Below the pieces are notes generated by a model. It was given only the letters and a program-made list of their open reading frames with translations. It did no database searches and had not been told where the DNA came from. A stretch of DNA of 64,000 nucleotides from Davidsoniella eucalypti (taxonomy: Eukaryota > Ascomycota > Sordariomycetes > Microascales > Ceratocystidaceae), in NCBI GenBank assembly GCA_004009845.1, contig RMBW01000032.1, forward strand, positions 62,001 through 126,000, in the 5' to 3' direction. This document shows, one piece after another, positions 36,386-46,735 of the stretch. The position numbers and the translations under genes were made by a program. Within the stretch, counting starts at the first letter, position 1; the number at the start of each line of letters is the position of its first letter.

Positions 36386-39300
36386 ATGCTCCGTCGCAGT
36401 GTCAAGGCCATAGGCCGGCGCAGCTTTGCGTCAGTTGCGCAACATCCAGCTGTCGGCGAGAAGATTCACGGGTTCACATTGCTCCGTTCTAAGCGCGTCC
36501 CAGAGCTCGAGTTGACAGCAATCCATCTGCAGCATGACAAGACCGGCGCTGATTATCTTCACATCCAGCGCGACGATAGCAACAATGTCTTTTCAGTTGG
36601 CTTCAAGACAAACCCGCCAGACGACACTGGTGTTCCTCATATTCTCGAGCACACCACGCTCTGTGGAAGTGAAAAGTAAGTCGAGTCGATTCTGATGCCT
36701 TTATTATGCAAACTAGTACTAACCTTAGACAGATACCCTGTCCGCGATCCCTTTTTTAAGATGCTTCCTCGGTCAATGTCCAACTTCATGAATGCCTTCA
36801 CAGCCTTCGACTACACATACTATCCCTTCGCCACTACTAATAGACAGGACTTCAAGAACCTTCTTTCTGTGTACCTTGATGCCACTCTGAACCCCCTACT
36901 TAAAGAAACCGACTTCACCCAGGAAGGCTGGCGCATCGGCCCCGAGAACCCACAGGCAAAGGCTACCGACGAAGATGGAAAGCTCGTCTTCAAGGGCGTT
37001 GTCTACAACGAAATGAAGGGACAGATGTCTGACGCCGGCTATTACTTCTACATCCGCTTCAAAGATTATATTCACCCTTCTGTTCACAACTCAGGAGGCG
37101 ACCCTCAAAAGATCACAGACCTCACCTACGAGCAACTGAAGGCATTCCACGCCCGTAACTACCATCCCAGTAACGCCAAGTTTTTCACGTACGGAGATTT
37201 CAAATTTCAGGAGCACCTGCAGCAAATCAATGAGCAATTAGTCAACTTCGAAACTGCCCCGCGGCCGCTTGAGGTGATGAACCCCATAGACCTAAGCTCT
37301 GGGCCTATCAATGTCACTTTACCTGGACCGGTTGACCCTCTCATGCAAGAAGACAAGCAATACAAGAGCTCAGTAACCTGGATCATGGGAGACGTCAAGG
37401 ACGGAGTTGAAGCGTTTTCTTTGTCCCTTATGACCAGCCTGCTAGTGGATGGCTATGGCTCACCTCTGTACAAGGGACTGATCGAAAGCGGCCTCGGTAT
37501 TGACTGGAGTGCCAACACCGGCTACACTCGAGCTGGCACTCGCAATATGTTTTCCGTCGGCCTCAATGGCTTAGCTGAGGAAGATGTTCCTAAGCTCAAA
37601 ACGCGTATTCAAGAGGTATTCAAAGAGGTGCAAAGTCAGTGCTTTGACAAGAGCAAGATCGACGGTATCATTCACCAGCTTGAGTTGTCTTTAAAACACA
37701 AGACAGCTAGCTTTGGAACAAGCCTACTCTCCAAGGTGATTTCCCGCTGGTTTGCTGGAATCGATCCTTTTGAGACTTTGAAGTGGAATGAGATTGTTGA
37801 AGCATTCCAGGCCAATATTGCCAAGGGAAACTACTTGGAAGGCCTTCTCGAAAAGTATCTCTTGAACGACAATACCCTCACTTTTACAATGGAGCCTAAG
37901 CCCAACTTTGCCGATGGATTGGTCAAGGAGGAACAAACCCGTCTAAGTCAGAAGATTATTGAGTCTGTTAAGGCCCTTGGTGGCGAGGAACCTGCTCGTA
38001 AATACTTCGAAGGACGTGAGCTAGAGCTTCTCGAGCAGCAGAACCAGGTTCAAGACCTCAGTGCTCTACCTACCGTTTACGTCAAGGACATTCCTCGGTC
38101 CAAGGAAGCGCCTGTACTTGTAGACGAGTCAATCGACGGTGTCTCTATGCAATGGAGAGAAGCACCTACCAATGGCATCACTTACTTCCGAGCTATCATG
38201 GAAATCGAGAATCTCCCTCAGGACCTCCGTCAGCTGGTCCCTCTACTTTCCGAGTGCATGGTCCGCCTAGGCACCCACGACCTTACTACAGAAGAGCTCG
38301 AAGATAAAATCAAGTTGCAGACTGGTGGCATCTCTGTGGGCTACCATTCCACCCCCTCTCCAGATGATCACAAGGCTGCCCAAGAGGGTATTGCCTTGAC
38401 TGGTATGGCATTGGATCGTAATGTACCTGCCATGTTTAATCTTCTCGAGAAGCTACTACGCGACACCAACTTTGAGCGCGAAGATACTCCCAAGATTATC
38501 AAGCAACTACTACAGTCTTGGGCAGACGGTGCTTTGAGTGAAGTTGCATCATCGGGCCATCGGTATGCTTTTGGCTACGCTGAATCTGGACTAACCCGCA
38601 ATGCTTGGCTCTGCCAGCAGGTCGATGGCCTTGCCCAAATCGAATTGAACACGTCATTAAGTCACAGTCTTCAGCCCGAATGGGAATCAGCCAAACCCCT
38701 CATCGAAAAGTTGAAGCGCCTCCGAGATATCATTCTCAGTGCTGGAAATATGCGGGTTTCTATCACCTGCGACTCTACTGTTGTGGATAACAACAGATCT
38801 TCACTGAAGAAGTTCTTTGGCTCTTTTCCTGTCAGCCTTAGCGGCCAGCAGAAGAAGGTGATTGGCTTTGACGGCCAGCCTCTTTTGTTGGACCCCAAGA
38901 CTTACTTCCCTCTTCCGTATCAGATTTACTATGGTGGCTTGTCTCTACCCACCGTCTCATACACGAACCCTGAAACAGCACCTCTAGAAATATTAGCTAA
39001 GTTGCTAAGCGACAAGTATCTGCATCAGGAGATTCGTGAAAAGGGTGGTGCTTACGGTGGAGGTGCTTACTACTCCGGACTTAACGGCATCTTTGGCTAC
39101 TACTCGTACCGCGATCCTAACCCCCAAAACACACTTTCCATCATGGACAAGGCTGGACAATGGGCAGTGGACAAGGAATGGTCAACGAGTGATCTCGATG
39201 AGGCCAAGATCTCTGTTTTCAAGAACCTTGATGCTCCCAAATCTGTCAACCAGATCGGTCTAACCCGCTTCCTGTGTGGCATCGATAACAGCATGATGGA

Positions 39301-39469
39301 AACTCGTCGCCAGCTACTGCTCGACGTTACCAAGGAGCAGGTTCAGCAGGTTGCTCAAAAATATGTTGTTGAAGGCATCGCAGCCAAGGTGCACCGTATG
39401 GCTTTCCTTGGTAGCCAAGCACCCTGGGTCGATGACTCGTGGAAGATCCGTAACATGGGCAGCATGTAG
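36386..39469 (+). CDS. CYM1: Mitochondrial presequence protease Cym1/PreP (M16C)
   Basis: Zinc metallopeptidase of the mitochondrial matrix that degrades cleaved presequences and other short peptides. Exons 36386-36675 and 36733-39469 with a 57-bp phase-2 intron carrying TACTAAC just before the acceptor; 1008 aa against 989 in yeast. The N terminus (MLRRSVKAIGRRSFASV) is Arg-rich and suits a mitochondrial targeting signal. The inverted zinc motif HILEH (H85, E88, H89) is intact, and the distal Glu lies in VYNEMKGQM. Conserved neighbours: TTLCGSEKYPVRDPFFKML, MNAFTAFDYTYYPFATTN and, in the C-terminal half, EKGGAYGGGAYY. No breaks. Confidence 0.97.
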
Positions 39470-40344
39470 ACACGTGCAACATTTCCACGCAATCTCCTTC
39501 GATCGGCAAGATCTCACCTTTTTTGTTGCTTGTTTGTATTATCAGCATCATCGAAACTTTGTACAATACTACTTTACGACTTCTTTGTTTTCTTTGCTTT
39601 ACGGACGTTTGATATATCATGGTGGAAGCACAGTGATGCTTCTTTCGTGTTATCTTTCCCGGCTATACCATGTACTATTACCATCTATCCACTTACTCTG
39701 TCGTGTTAAATATTCGACAATATATGGACTACTCCATTTCCCCTTCTGTTCCTAATAATCATCTCAAGGGCATGTTCAACCTTTCTCATGTGAATTCCGC
39801 GTTAAGAACACAGTACGTCTTCTGGCCCACCTTCTTCAATGGCCTCAAGATCACAGAGCGACGCAATATTGATATACATTAAAGAGGATAAAAAGGATGT
39901 AGCTATGGCTTAGCAACGCACGTTGTTTCTTTTGATGAGCTTTAGGTATGGCAACAGGCTTTATTTCTAGCTTGCATGCTAAGGAGTATTTTTCGGTGAG
40001 AGCTTGAATTATTAAATCTCAGTGTTACTCTTGGCTGTCTATCTGGCCTTGAGAAAACCTCTGATTTTGTGATCTAGGCAAGTAGCAGGATATCTCTATC
40101 GGGTGCTAGAGTTGGAAGTAAAGTTTGCTTGGTATGCTTGTTCCATATGCTCGGCTTGAGCAATGATGTGACTTTGCTGGCCATAGCTACGGTCTTTTTT
40201 ATCTTCTTTTATCCGCACGCTATCAGACCTGGCGCTCACGAGGACCTCGAGCATCGGACTAAAGCGTCGCATACATTACTAACTTTATATGACTCTACTA
40301 TGACACGATGTGGAACATGCGGATTATCATAGCATCATAGATAG
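39470..40344. other. CYM1 downstream flank
   Basis: AT-rich noncoding sequence up to the Mutator-like element. Short ORFs on both strands look random; no feature seen. Confidence 0.5.
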
Positions 40345-40353
40345 CGATTCTGG
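40345..40353. repeat. Target-site duplication, left copy
   Basis: CGATTCTGG, repeated exactly at 41101-41109 on the other side of the element. Confidence 0.85.
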
Positions 40354-40508
40354 AGTCAAGCTAATTTAACAGTTGGGATTTTAATTTCACAGTTACGCTA
40401 GCCGTATTAGGAAATTGTAGTCACGTGGTGTCCCACGTGACATCGTCGATTACAAGAAGTCAAAAATATTTCTTACATTGCATCACCACTTCATCACTAC
40501 TATAAGAT
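40354..40508 (+). repeat. Left terminal inverted repeat of the MULE
   Basis: Begins AGTCAAGCTAATTT. It contains a near-tandem short repeat (TAATTT-ACAGTT twice) and an internal palindrome with 9-bp arms GTCACGTGG (40420-40428) and CCACGTGAC (40433-40441). It also contains the stop codon of the internal ORF. Confidence 0.85.
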
Positions 40509-40815
40509 TAAACATGCATGCCAGAATAGAAAAAAGACAGCTAGTTACCCGAGACGAGCCTTTACGTATAGACGGTTTTGTACGTGTGTTAAGCTTGCCA
40601 TGCCGATCACAGCCATAGACCACTGATTTCATACCACCATTGGTGTAAGAAGACACAGTTGAAAAGGCGTACCCACGTACAGAAGCCCATGCATTAATGC
40701 CTTGGAAAAGTGCCTCTCGAGAGTGGTAGTGTATTGTTGGAGGAGGGGCAAGCCATATAACAGGGGTGTCTGTGGTATCTATAGATAGCCCTTTATCCAT
40801 AGATGATGATGCCAT
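40483..40815 (-). CDS. FAR1/WRKY-GCM1-like DNA-binding domain ORF of the MULE
   Basis: A 110-aa ORF with a true ATG start (40815) and no intron. It reads like the N-terminal DNA-binding part of fungal MULE transposases: SREALFQGINAWASVRGYAF, then VVYGCDRHGKLNTR, RKGSSRVTSCLFSI. Two Cys of the zinc cluster are present (CDRHG and SCLFSI), while the downstream His pair and the whole DDE catalytic region are missing. The ORF ends inside the left inverted repeat after a hydrophobic read-through stretch, so the deletion joined the domain to the terminal repeat. Could be a dead remnant, or expressed as a transposase-site-binding peptide; the sequence alone cannot tell. Confidence 0.6.
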   Translation of the reverse strand: MASSSMDKGLSIDTTDTPVIWLAPPPTIHYHSREALFQGINAWASVRGYAFSTVSSYTNGGMKSVVYGCDRHGKLNTRTKPSIRKGSSRVTSCLFSILACMFNLIVVMKW

Positions 40816-40944
40816 TGTGGTGTGTGTAGAAAATAAAAAAGTAGGGTGGTGAAGGTTTTCATCATCGTGAGCAGGAGGTAATAACGGTGAGGGACCGTCT
40901 TCATAGATTTTTACTGCTTTATAATATTCAATTACATATGTTTC

Positions 40945-41100
40945 ATCTTATAGTAGTGATGAAGTGGTGATGCAATGTAAGAAATATTTTTGACTTCTTG
41001 TAATCGACGATGTCACGTGGGACACCACGTGACTACAATTTCCTAATACGGCTAGCGTAACTGTGAAATTAAAATCTTAACTGTGAAATTAGCATGACTC
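40945..41100 (-). repeat. Right terminal inverted repeat of the MULE
   Basis: Mirror of the left repeat, ending ...GCATGACTC. Carries the same CACGTG palindrome at 41012-41033. The internal ORF starts about 130 bp inside this end, so this repeat is on its promoter side. Confidence 0.85.
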
Positions 41101-41109
41101 CGATTCTGG
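41101..41109. repeat. Target-site duplication, right copy
   Basis: Exact copy of the CGATTCTGG at the left flank. Confidence 0.85.
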
Positions 41110-44100
41110 TGTGGCACAGCTTAGCTAAGCTATGGGCTAGTTTTGCAACCCGAATTCCCTTTATTGGCTACTAATCTGTATGAAATGGAAAGAAACCCGA
41201 AAAAGAATACATAAGCACAGCAAATGTAACGCTCTCCTAAAATATTATGCGATGACTGATTCATGTGCATATATACACATGTACACGATGTACCTGACCA
41301 GCCGGTGCGCCCGAAGGCACTGGATTTTGAGCAGAATTACCTGGATATAAGCTGTTATACGATATAATCTTGGACAGCCCGCTCGTGCATATATGGGGCT
41401 TGCCATAGAAATACTGGACCTGGACGGACTGCACGACAGAAATAATTGTAAGTATATTTGTATACAGATATATACAGTACTTGTACATGGAAAGTAGATA
41501 TTGAAGCTTTTCTCATAGCTAAGCTCATGAGCCTAAATGTTATATGTGCCACACAACAGGCTCTATTTTTTAACTTGATTCGTTTTTTCCGTGTTACATC
41601 GATGCAATGCACACAAACAGAAACAGAGCAACTACATAGTAAAATTCATGCTTTTTGATTACATGTCATATTTAGTTGTGGCTTATGAAGAGTCCTGTCT
41701 GTAGCAGCATACAACGTAAGCATAGAAAATAGTGTATTTCTCGGCCTTTTTATTAGGATGACTCTTCTTCCTCATAGTGACGCCCTTTCAAAAAATGAAG
41801 CGTACTTGGTTTGGACACGGCCAAGAAAAAAAAGGGATTTTGTACGTAAACGTTAAAAAATATGCATACAATAAGGATGGATTTTATTCTGACCCCACGT
41901 AGAAAAATCACAGATTCTGACTATGATTACTCGAAGTTCTGTGCGTCTTTTTATCCCCAGTTACGGGACTGCCACATTTTTCTTGCCTCTTTGTAGATCG
42001 AATAGTTTAAACTTTTCTTTATTTGACCGATGTTAACAAGCTTGGCATTCTTCAGTGCCGCAAGTAGGTATCTGTATCGTGGCCCTAATCATTAACCCTA
42101 TCGTAAACCCGACGAGGCAAAAAAGAGTGACGAAATACTTAGTGTCGGGCACAAATCTCCGCTGTGGATTAAGTCTAGTGCTGTATTGTGAACTAACTAC
42201 ATATACACGGGATATGCTTACATAGTACATACATAGTGGTATATCTGTACATGTTAGCTGTGTAGAGCCATTCATTCGTCTGGGATGCGAGCAATAGATC
42301 GAAGCCTACAACATTTCGGGAGCCTCGATTAGGCCAAGTGCCCTTTTTTGTGCAGCCTAGATATGGGGACATGACTCGAGTGGACGGGAGGAAAAACCGC
42401 AGAAATAGAAACCAAACATGGAAGCAGTAGCCGTTGTATTACACAGCAAGATATATAGGAATAGCTGTCTGGAATATCTATACAGCGTCGTATGATCTTA
42501 GTGATTTAGGTAGACGTTGAATATAACCAAATCAAATCAAATATCCTATAGTAGTGAACAAAGCTATAGTTGACTTTACTGGGCTTCTGCCCACCGTGTT
42601 TGGTGTCTAGATACTTTGTCAATATCAGAGGTTAACTCCGTCTTTTTGGTATTTCCTCACTCGGTCTCGTGGATGGCGAACACATTCCAACATTCCTTTA
42701 GAAAGCTAGTAGTACGCCATTACTCCGTTACGTTGCTGCGCTGCAAGCAATCTGCAAGTTGGTAGAAGCGAACAGGCGCACAGAAGACTTTTTTTTAATA
42801 CTTATTCACGTGCCAGATACGACGTTGTGCGTCTTTCTTCAACGTTCTTCTGGACGCCTGCCTGTTTGTTTTATCTATCTGAAGCTTAGAGCTAGATTTT
42901 GACTACTACCTAGCCTGTTAGATGAAATAAGAGCACCCAAACAAGTGACTGAGATTTCTTAGCGGGGAAATTCGGAGCGGGCCAGAAAGAGACTAAAAAA
43001 CGTAGGAAGAGGAGACGTGGTGGTTTTTATTCCTCGATGCCATAATCAGGCATAGAGAGAGGTATTTAGCTTCCGAAGAAAAAAAAACCAAGTTCGTCTG
43101 TGTCTCGCTGGGTCTTTTTGTTTTCTCCGATCCTGTTTATGCAGCAATCAGTGAAGAATGTTCTATACTATGACCAAGCAAGCTCTGACGCTTGCTGGCA
43201 GGCGGTTCCTGGCGCAGGTCTCATTACATATGTATGTATGATGAATAAGAACGGTGGCAAACAAATAATAAAGCTTCACCCAGGCAGGAAACAGAATAGC
43301 ATCGACGTTGATCGAAGTCAAGGGGCTATATCAAGACACCTTCTGAAGAGTAAATCTCAGGACCTCAGGTACAAAGCTATGAAGAAACCCCATGATTTGA
43401 TCAGCAATGTAGTAAGCAAACTGAACAAAGAACACAAATGACATGCGCAGGACGGGCTGGCCTCAAAAATTCTAGGTCATGATTTTAAGTATAGAGTCGC
43501 AGGGCCATCTCGCCTTCGGGCGGGAAAGTTACCCGGTTTGCGCCTCGAGCCCTGCCACCAAGATTTCGTGTTCAGCGGTCAGCGCAAATGCCGGTGCTAC
43601 CAGGAAAGCCGTAGTCTGAGTTGGCAGTGCGACCAATAGAGAAGAGTTAGAAAGAGAGCGAGGCTATGACTGTATCTTGGACATACCTCAAAATACTTTA
43701 GACCGATGTGAATGAGATGCTTGGGCGAAGCATATATGCAATTCAATATATTGGCTGGCATATGTATGTATGTGCTTGCTAAACCTGTTTGCTGAACCAC
43801 ACACCCAGTTCGGAACGACATCGTCTTGCGGGGATACAGAGCTGGCTTGTTTGTTTATACTACATATATATGTGCACGATACTATCGTATAGTCCCCAAA
43901 GGGAAAGCTTAGTCAGGGCTTGCCCTCCATGCTGTTCCTGCCTTCTCTGGCGGGAAGCTGCGTATAGCATGCAATTGCTGCATTTCGAGAGGTAAATATG
44001 GAATCTAGAACGACGACGCAAAGGGACCATAGATATTTGAGGCAATGTAAGGCCATGTGTCTATCCAGTCATTCATATATCCTAGCCAGTGGCCACCTGA

Positions 44101-44400
44101 GTACTCATGGAATTAATTGGCAGCATTCAGGAGATATTTGGGCGGTGAATGGCTGCTTTTACTCGGTGTTTTGCGGCTTGTTCCATGGATCAAAATAGAA
44201 GTCGCAGGCAGCAGCTACTTCTGGAAGTGGCATAGAAGCCAGGGCCATTTAATCGATTATTTGATGTGGCGGCGAAGATCCGTGTAATAAGCGTTTTTTT
44301 GGTTTTTGCAGCACCTGCAATAGAGCTCGGCCCCACTCCACAGGCCCTGACAATTTTTCTTTTCTTTTCTAGGCCCTGGGGGAGTTTGACTACGCCGGCC
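41110..44400. other. Gene-poor intergenic region
   Basis: About 3.3 kb without a supported gene. A minus-strand 80-codon ORF (42275-42033) has a transmembrane-like stretch and a CGTEEC end, and a + strand ORF near 43139-43441 matches no family I recognise; neither is called. A nested hairpin with a GC-rich outer stem lies at 43499-43555 (see findings). I saw no tRNA or rRNA gene. Confidence 0.4.
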
Positions 44401-45315
44401 AATTCCATGATCCATATAAAACTTTGACTTGCCGCTCCTTTTGGTCCCCAGACCAGTCTTGCTCGACTTCTTTCTGTTTATTTCTCAGACAATTTTCGTA
44501 CTGATCACTGCTCTCTCCACCTCCTTGCTTTTGCTCCGCTTCAACACTGCAAACTCGCGCATTCTTCTTGCTGTGATCGTTCTCTCGACGGTCTAATCAA
44601 GGTACGTTCGCTCTGCCTCTATTTCTACCCGCCGTCGAAATTGCGCCTGCCACAATAGACACCGTCGTCACTATACCGCCCTTACTAAAACGTCTGCCCT
44701 TTAGCTTTTCTACCTCAACGTTTTCACACGTCTCTCTTCTCGCCCCTCGGTTGTACCAGGCTCTCCTGTACAGCCTCTTCCTGACTCGCCTTTGGTCTAC
44801 AAAGGCAATACCGCCCATCACGGCTCCAGTGGCCGTAGAAGAGTTCGCTCCTCAACATTTCCACCTGCAGCACACCTTCCACATCGTCAACGTGGTCCCC
44901 CCTCCGGCTGAACACATCTGAACATCTCCACCACGCGCCTTTTCTGGATCGTTTGTTCCCGAACTACGCTCCTCGCGACACCCCCTTCCAACCCCTCCTG
45001 CCGCATAGGACGACTTCAGCGGTTCTTCCTCTGCCCGAGGAAGAGTCGAGGAGGCCCAGTCAGCTCACTCAGGGAACTGCAACTTATCGCTCTCGCCCAC
45101 CCTAAAGTACTTAAGGTCAACAGCCGTTCGACTTTAACCAGACCAATCGTCATCTTTCGATTTGGTTGCTTTCAATTTCTTCTTTTTCTCCAAAACTCGT
45201 CTTATATCACTATATAAGAAGTTGAAATATCTCGTGCGATATCCGCCAATTCTTCACCTCTCTTTCCGAACACCGCTCTATCTTTTCAAGCATAATCTCC
45301 TTTCCAACTGACCCG
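44401..45315 (+). promoter_or_regulatory. ODC promoter and long ATG-free leader
   Basis: Region directly upstream of ornithine decarboxylase. TATA-like boxes occur at 44415-44421 (TATAAAA) and 45211-45217 (TATATAA). From 44410 to the start codon at 45316 I find no ATG on the + strand over about 900 nt, where roughly 14 would be expected by chance. The tract is C/T-rich. A GTACGT at about 44602 could be a leader-intron donor. Which TATA is used decides whether the ATG-free tract is transcribed. Confidence 0.5.
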
Positions 45316-46735
45316 ATGGTTATGGCCGCTGTTGAATACGATCACTACCCATCCCGAATCGATTATCATGAATATATAATACATTCGAGACTTGACAAGG
45401 TCCGCTATGCGGCACCTGGTCAAGTAGCTGCTAAAAAACTTATCCACGATGCGCTGACTCAGCGTGTCGCTCGCATCGATCCCGAGAGCTGTGAGCCCGG
45501 CGACGAAGATACCTTCTTCGTTGCCGATCTTGGCGAGATTTACCGCCAGCACTTGCGCTGGAAGAAGAATCTTCCCAGCGTCAAGCCCTTCTATGGTGAG
45601 TTACAAGCGATAAATCATAACACACGACCATAGATATCTGAAGATACTAACCATGCTCCATCGTATAGCTGTCAAGTGTAACCCTGACCCTACTGTGCTT
45701 CGCCTGCTGGCTGACCTGGGTACTGGCTTTGACTGTGCCTCCAAGGATGAGATCCAGCTTGCTCAGGACATGGGCATTGATACCAACCGTATCATTTATG
45801 CTCAGCCATGCAAGACTAGCTCGTACCTTCGCTGGGTTCGCCAAGCTAACGTCAAGCAGATGACCTTTGACAATGCCGATGAGCTACGCAAGGTTGCCAA
45901 GTTCTTCCCTGATGCAAAGCTATTCCTGCGCATCATGACTGATGATACTTCTAGCCTGTGCCGCCTGAGCATGAAGTTTGGCGCCGCCATGGACACTACT
46001 CAGTCTCTTCTTGAACAGGCCCGTGCTCTGGGCTTGAACGTTGTTGGTGTTTCCTTCCATGTTGGCTCCGGCGCCTCTGATCCTCTGGCTTTCTACAAGG
46101 CTGTGCGTGATGCCCACACCGTATTCGAGCAGGGACGTGCTCTCGGTTTCAACATGGAAACTCTCGATGTCGGCGGTGGCTTCTGCACCGAGACCTTTGA
46201 GAAGATGGCTGCCGTCCTTCGCTCTGCACTAGCCGAGTTCTTCCCGGCTAGTAGCGGCATCGACATCATTGCCGAACCTGGCCGCTTCTACGTGGCTACT
46301 GCCTTCACCATTGCCTGCAACATCATTGCTCGCCGTACCATTGAGCTGCCCGAGAGCGGTGCAACCGGATACATGGCGTACATCAACGATGGTATCTACG
46401 GCAACTTCTCCAGCATCATGTTCGACCACCAGAACCCCGTTGCCAAGGTCCTTTGTGCCGGTGGCCAGTTCCAGTATGCCGTTGAGTCTGCCAACGAGTG
46501 CGGCCCCGAAGAGGGTGTCCAGTACTCAATCTGGGGTCCTACCTGCGACGGCATCGATCGAATTGCTGAGAGCATCCGCTTCAAGCAGATTCTCGATGTC
46601 GGTGATTGGCTCTACTTTGAAAATATGGGAGCCTACACCAAGTGCTCAGCCACCAAATTCAATGGATTCACCAATGAGCACGATGTCATCTACATCTGCA
46701 GCGAGCCTGCTGCTCTGGGCTATCTGAACAAATAA
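45316..46735 (+). CDS. SPE1: Ornithine decarboxylase
   Basis: PLP-dependent enzyme converting ornithine to putrescine, the first step of polyamine synthesis. Exons 45316-45595 and 45669-46735 with a 73-bp phase-1 intron; 448 aa. The PLP lysine is in PFYAVKCNPD (K96), restored exactly by the splice. Others: HVGSGASD, LDVGGGF, the phosphate-binding AEPGRFYV (about 295-302), the active-site Cys in WGPTCDGID (C386) and the C-terminal YFENMGAYT. All catalytic residues are present. A lengthy ATG-free stretch lies upstream. Regulation by antizyme is usual for the family; no antizyme gene is seen here. Confidence 0.98.

Larger units (their letters stand above)
40354..41100. mobile_element. Non-autonomous Mutator-like (MULE) DNA transposon
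   Basis: An element of about 747 bp bounded by long inverted repeats (40354-40508 and 40945-41100) and flanked by a direct repeat CGATTCTGG at 40345-40353 and 41101-41109. Nine base pairs is the usual Mutator duplication; because of one ambiguous base, an 8-bp duplication with a 748-bp element is also possible. The inner ~126 bp of the two arms are identical as far as I can read; four mismatches cluster in the outer 30 bp. The inside carries one minus-strand ORF with a FAR1-like DNA-binding domain (40483-40815) and no transposase catalytic domain. High arm identity suggests a fairly recent insertion. Confidence 0.85.

Noticed and set aside
43100..43441. + strand ORF of 113 codons (100 from the first ATG at 43139)
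   Set aside because: Starts with GTG in the long form; no recognisable family motif, signal or splice context. Length is within what random AT-balanced DNA gives.
44597..44915. Minus-strand Arg-rich ORFs upstream of ornithine decarboxylase
   Set aside because: Shadows of the C/T-rich leader read backwards; no family resemblance.
46269..46727. 152-codon ORF in another frame of ornithine decarboxylase
   Set aside because: Composition (Ser/Pro/Thr) mirrors codon bias of the true frame; overlapping-frame artefact.
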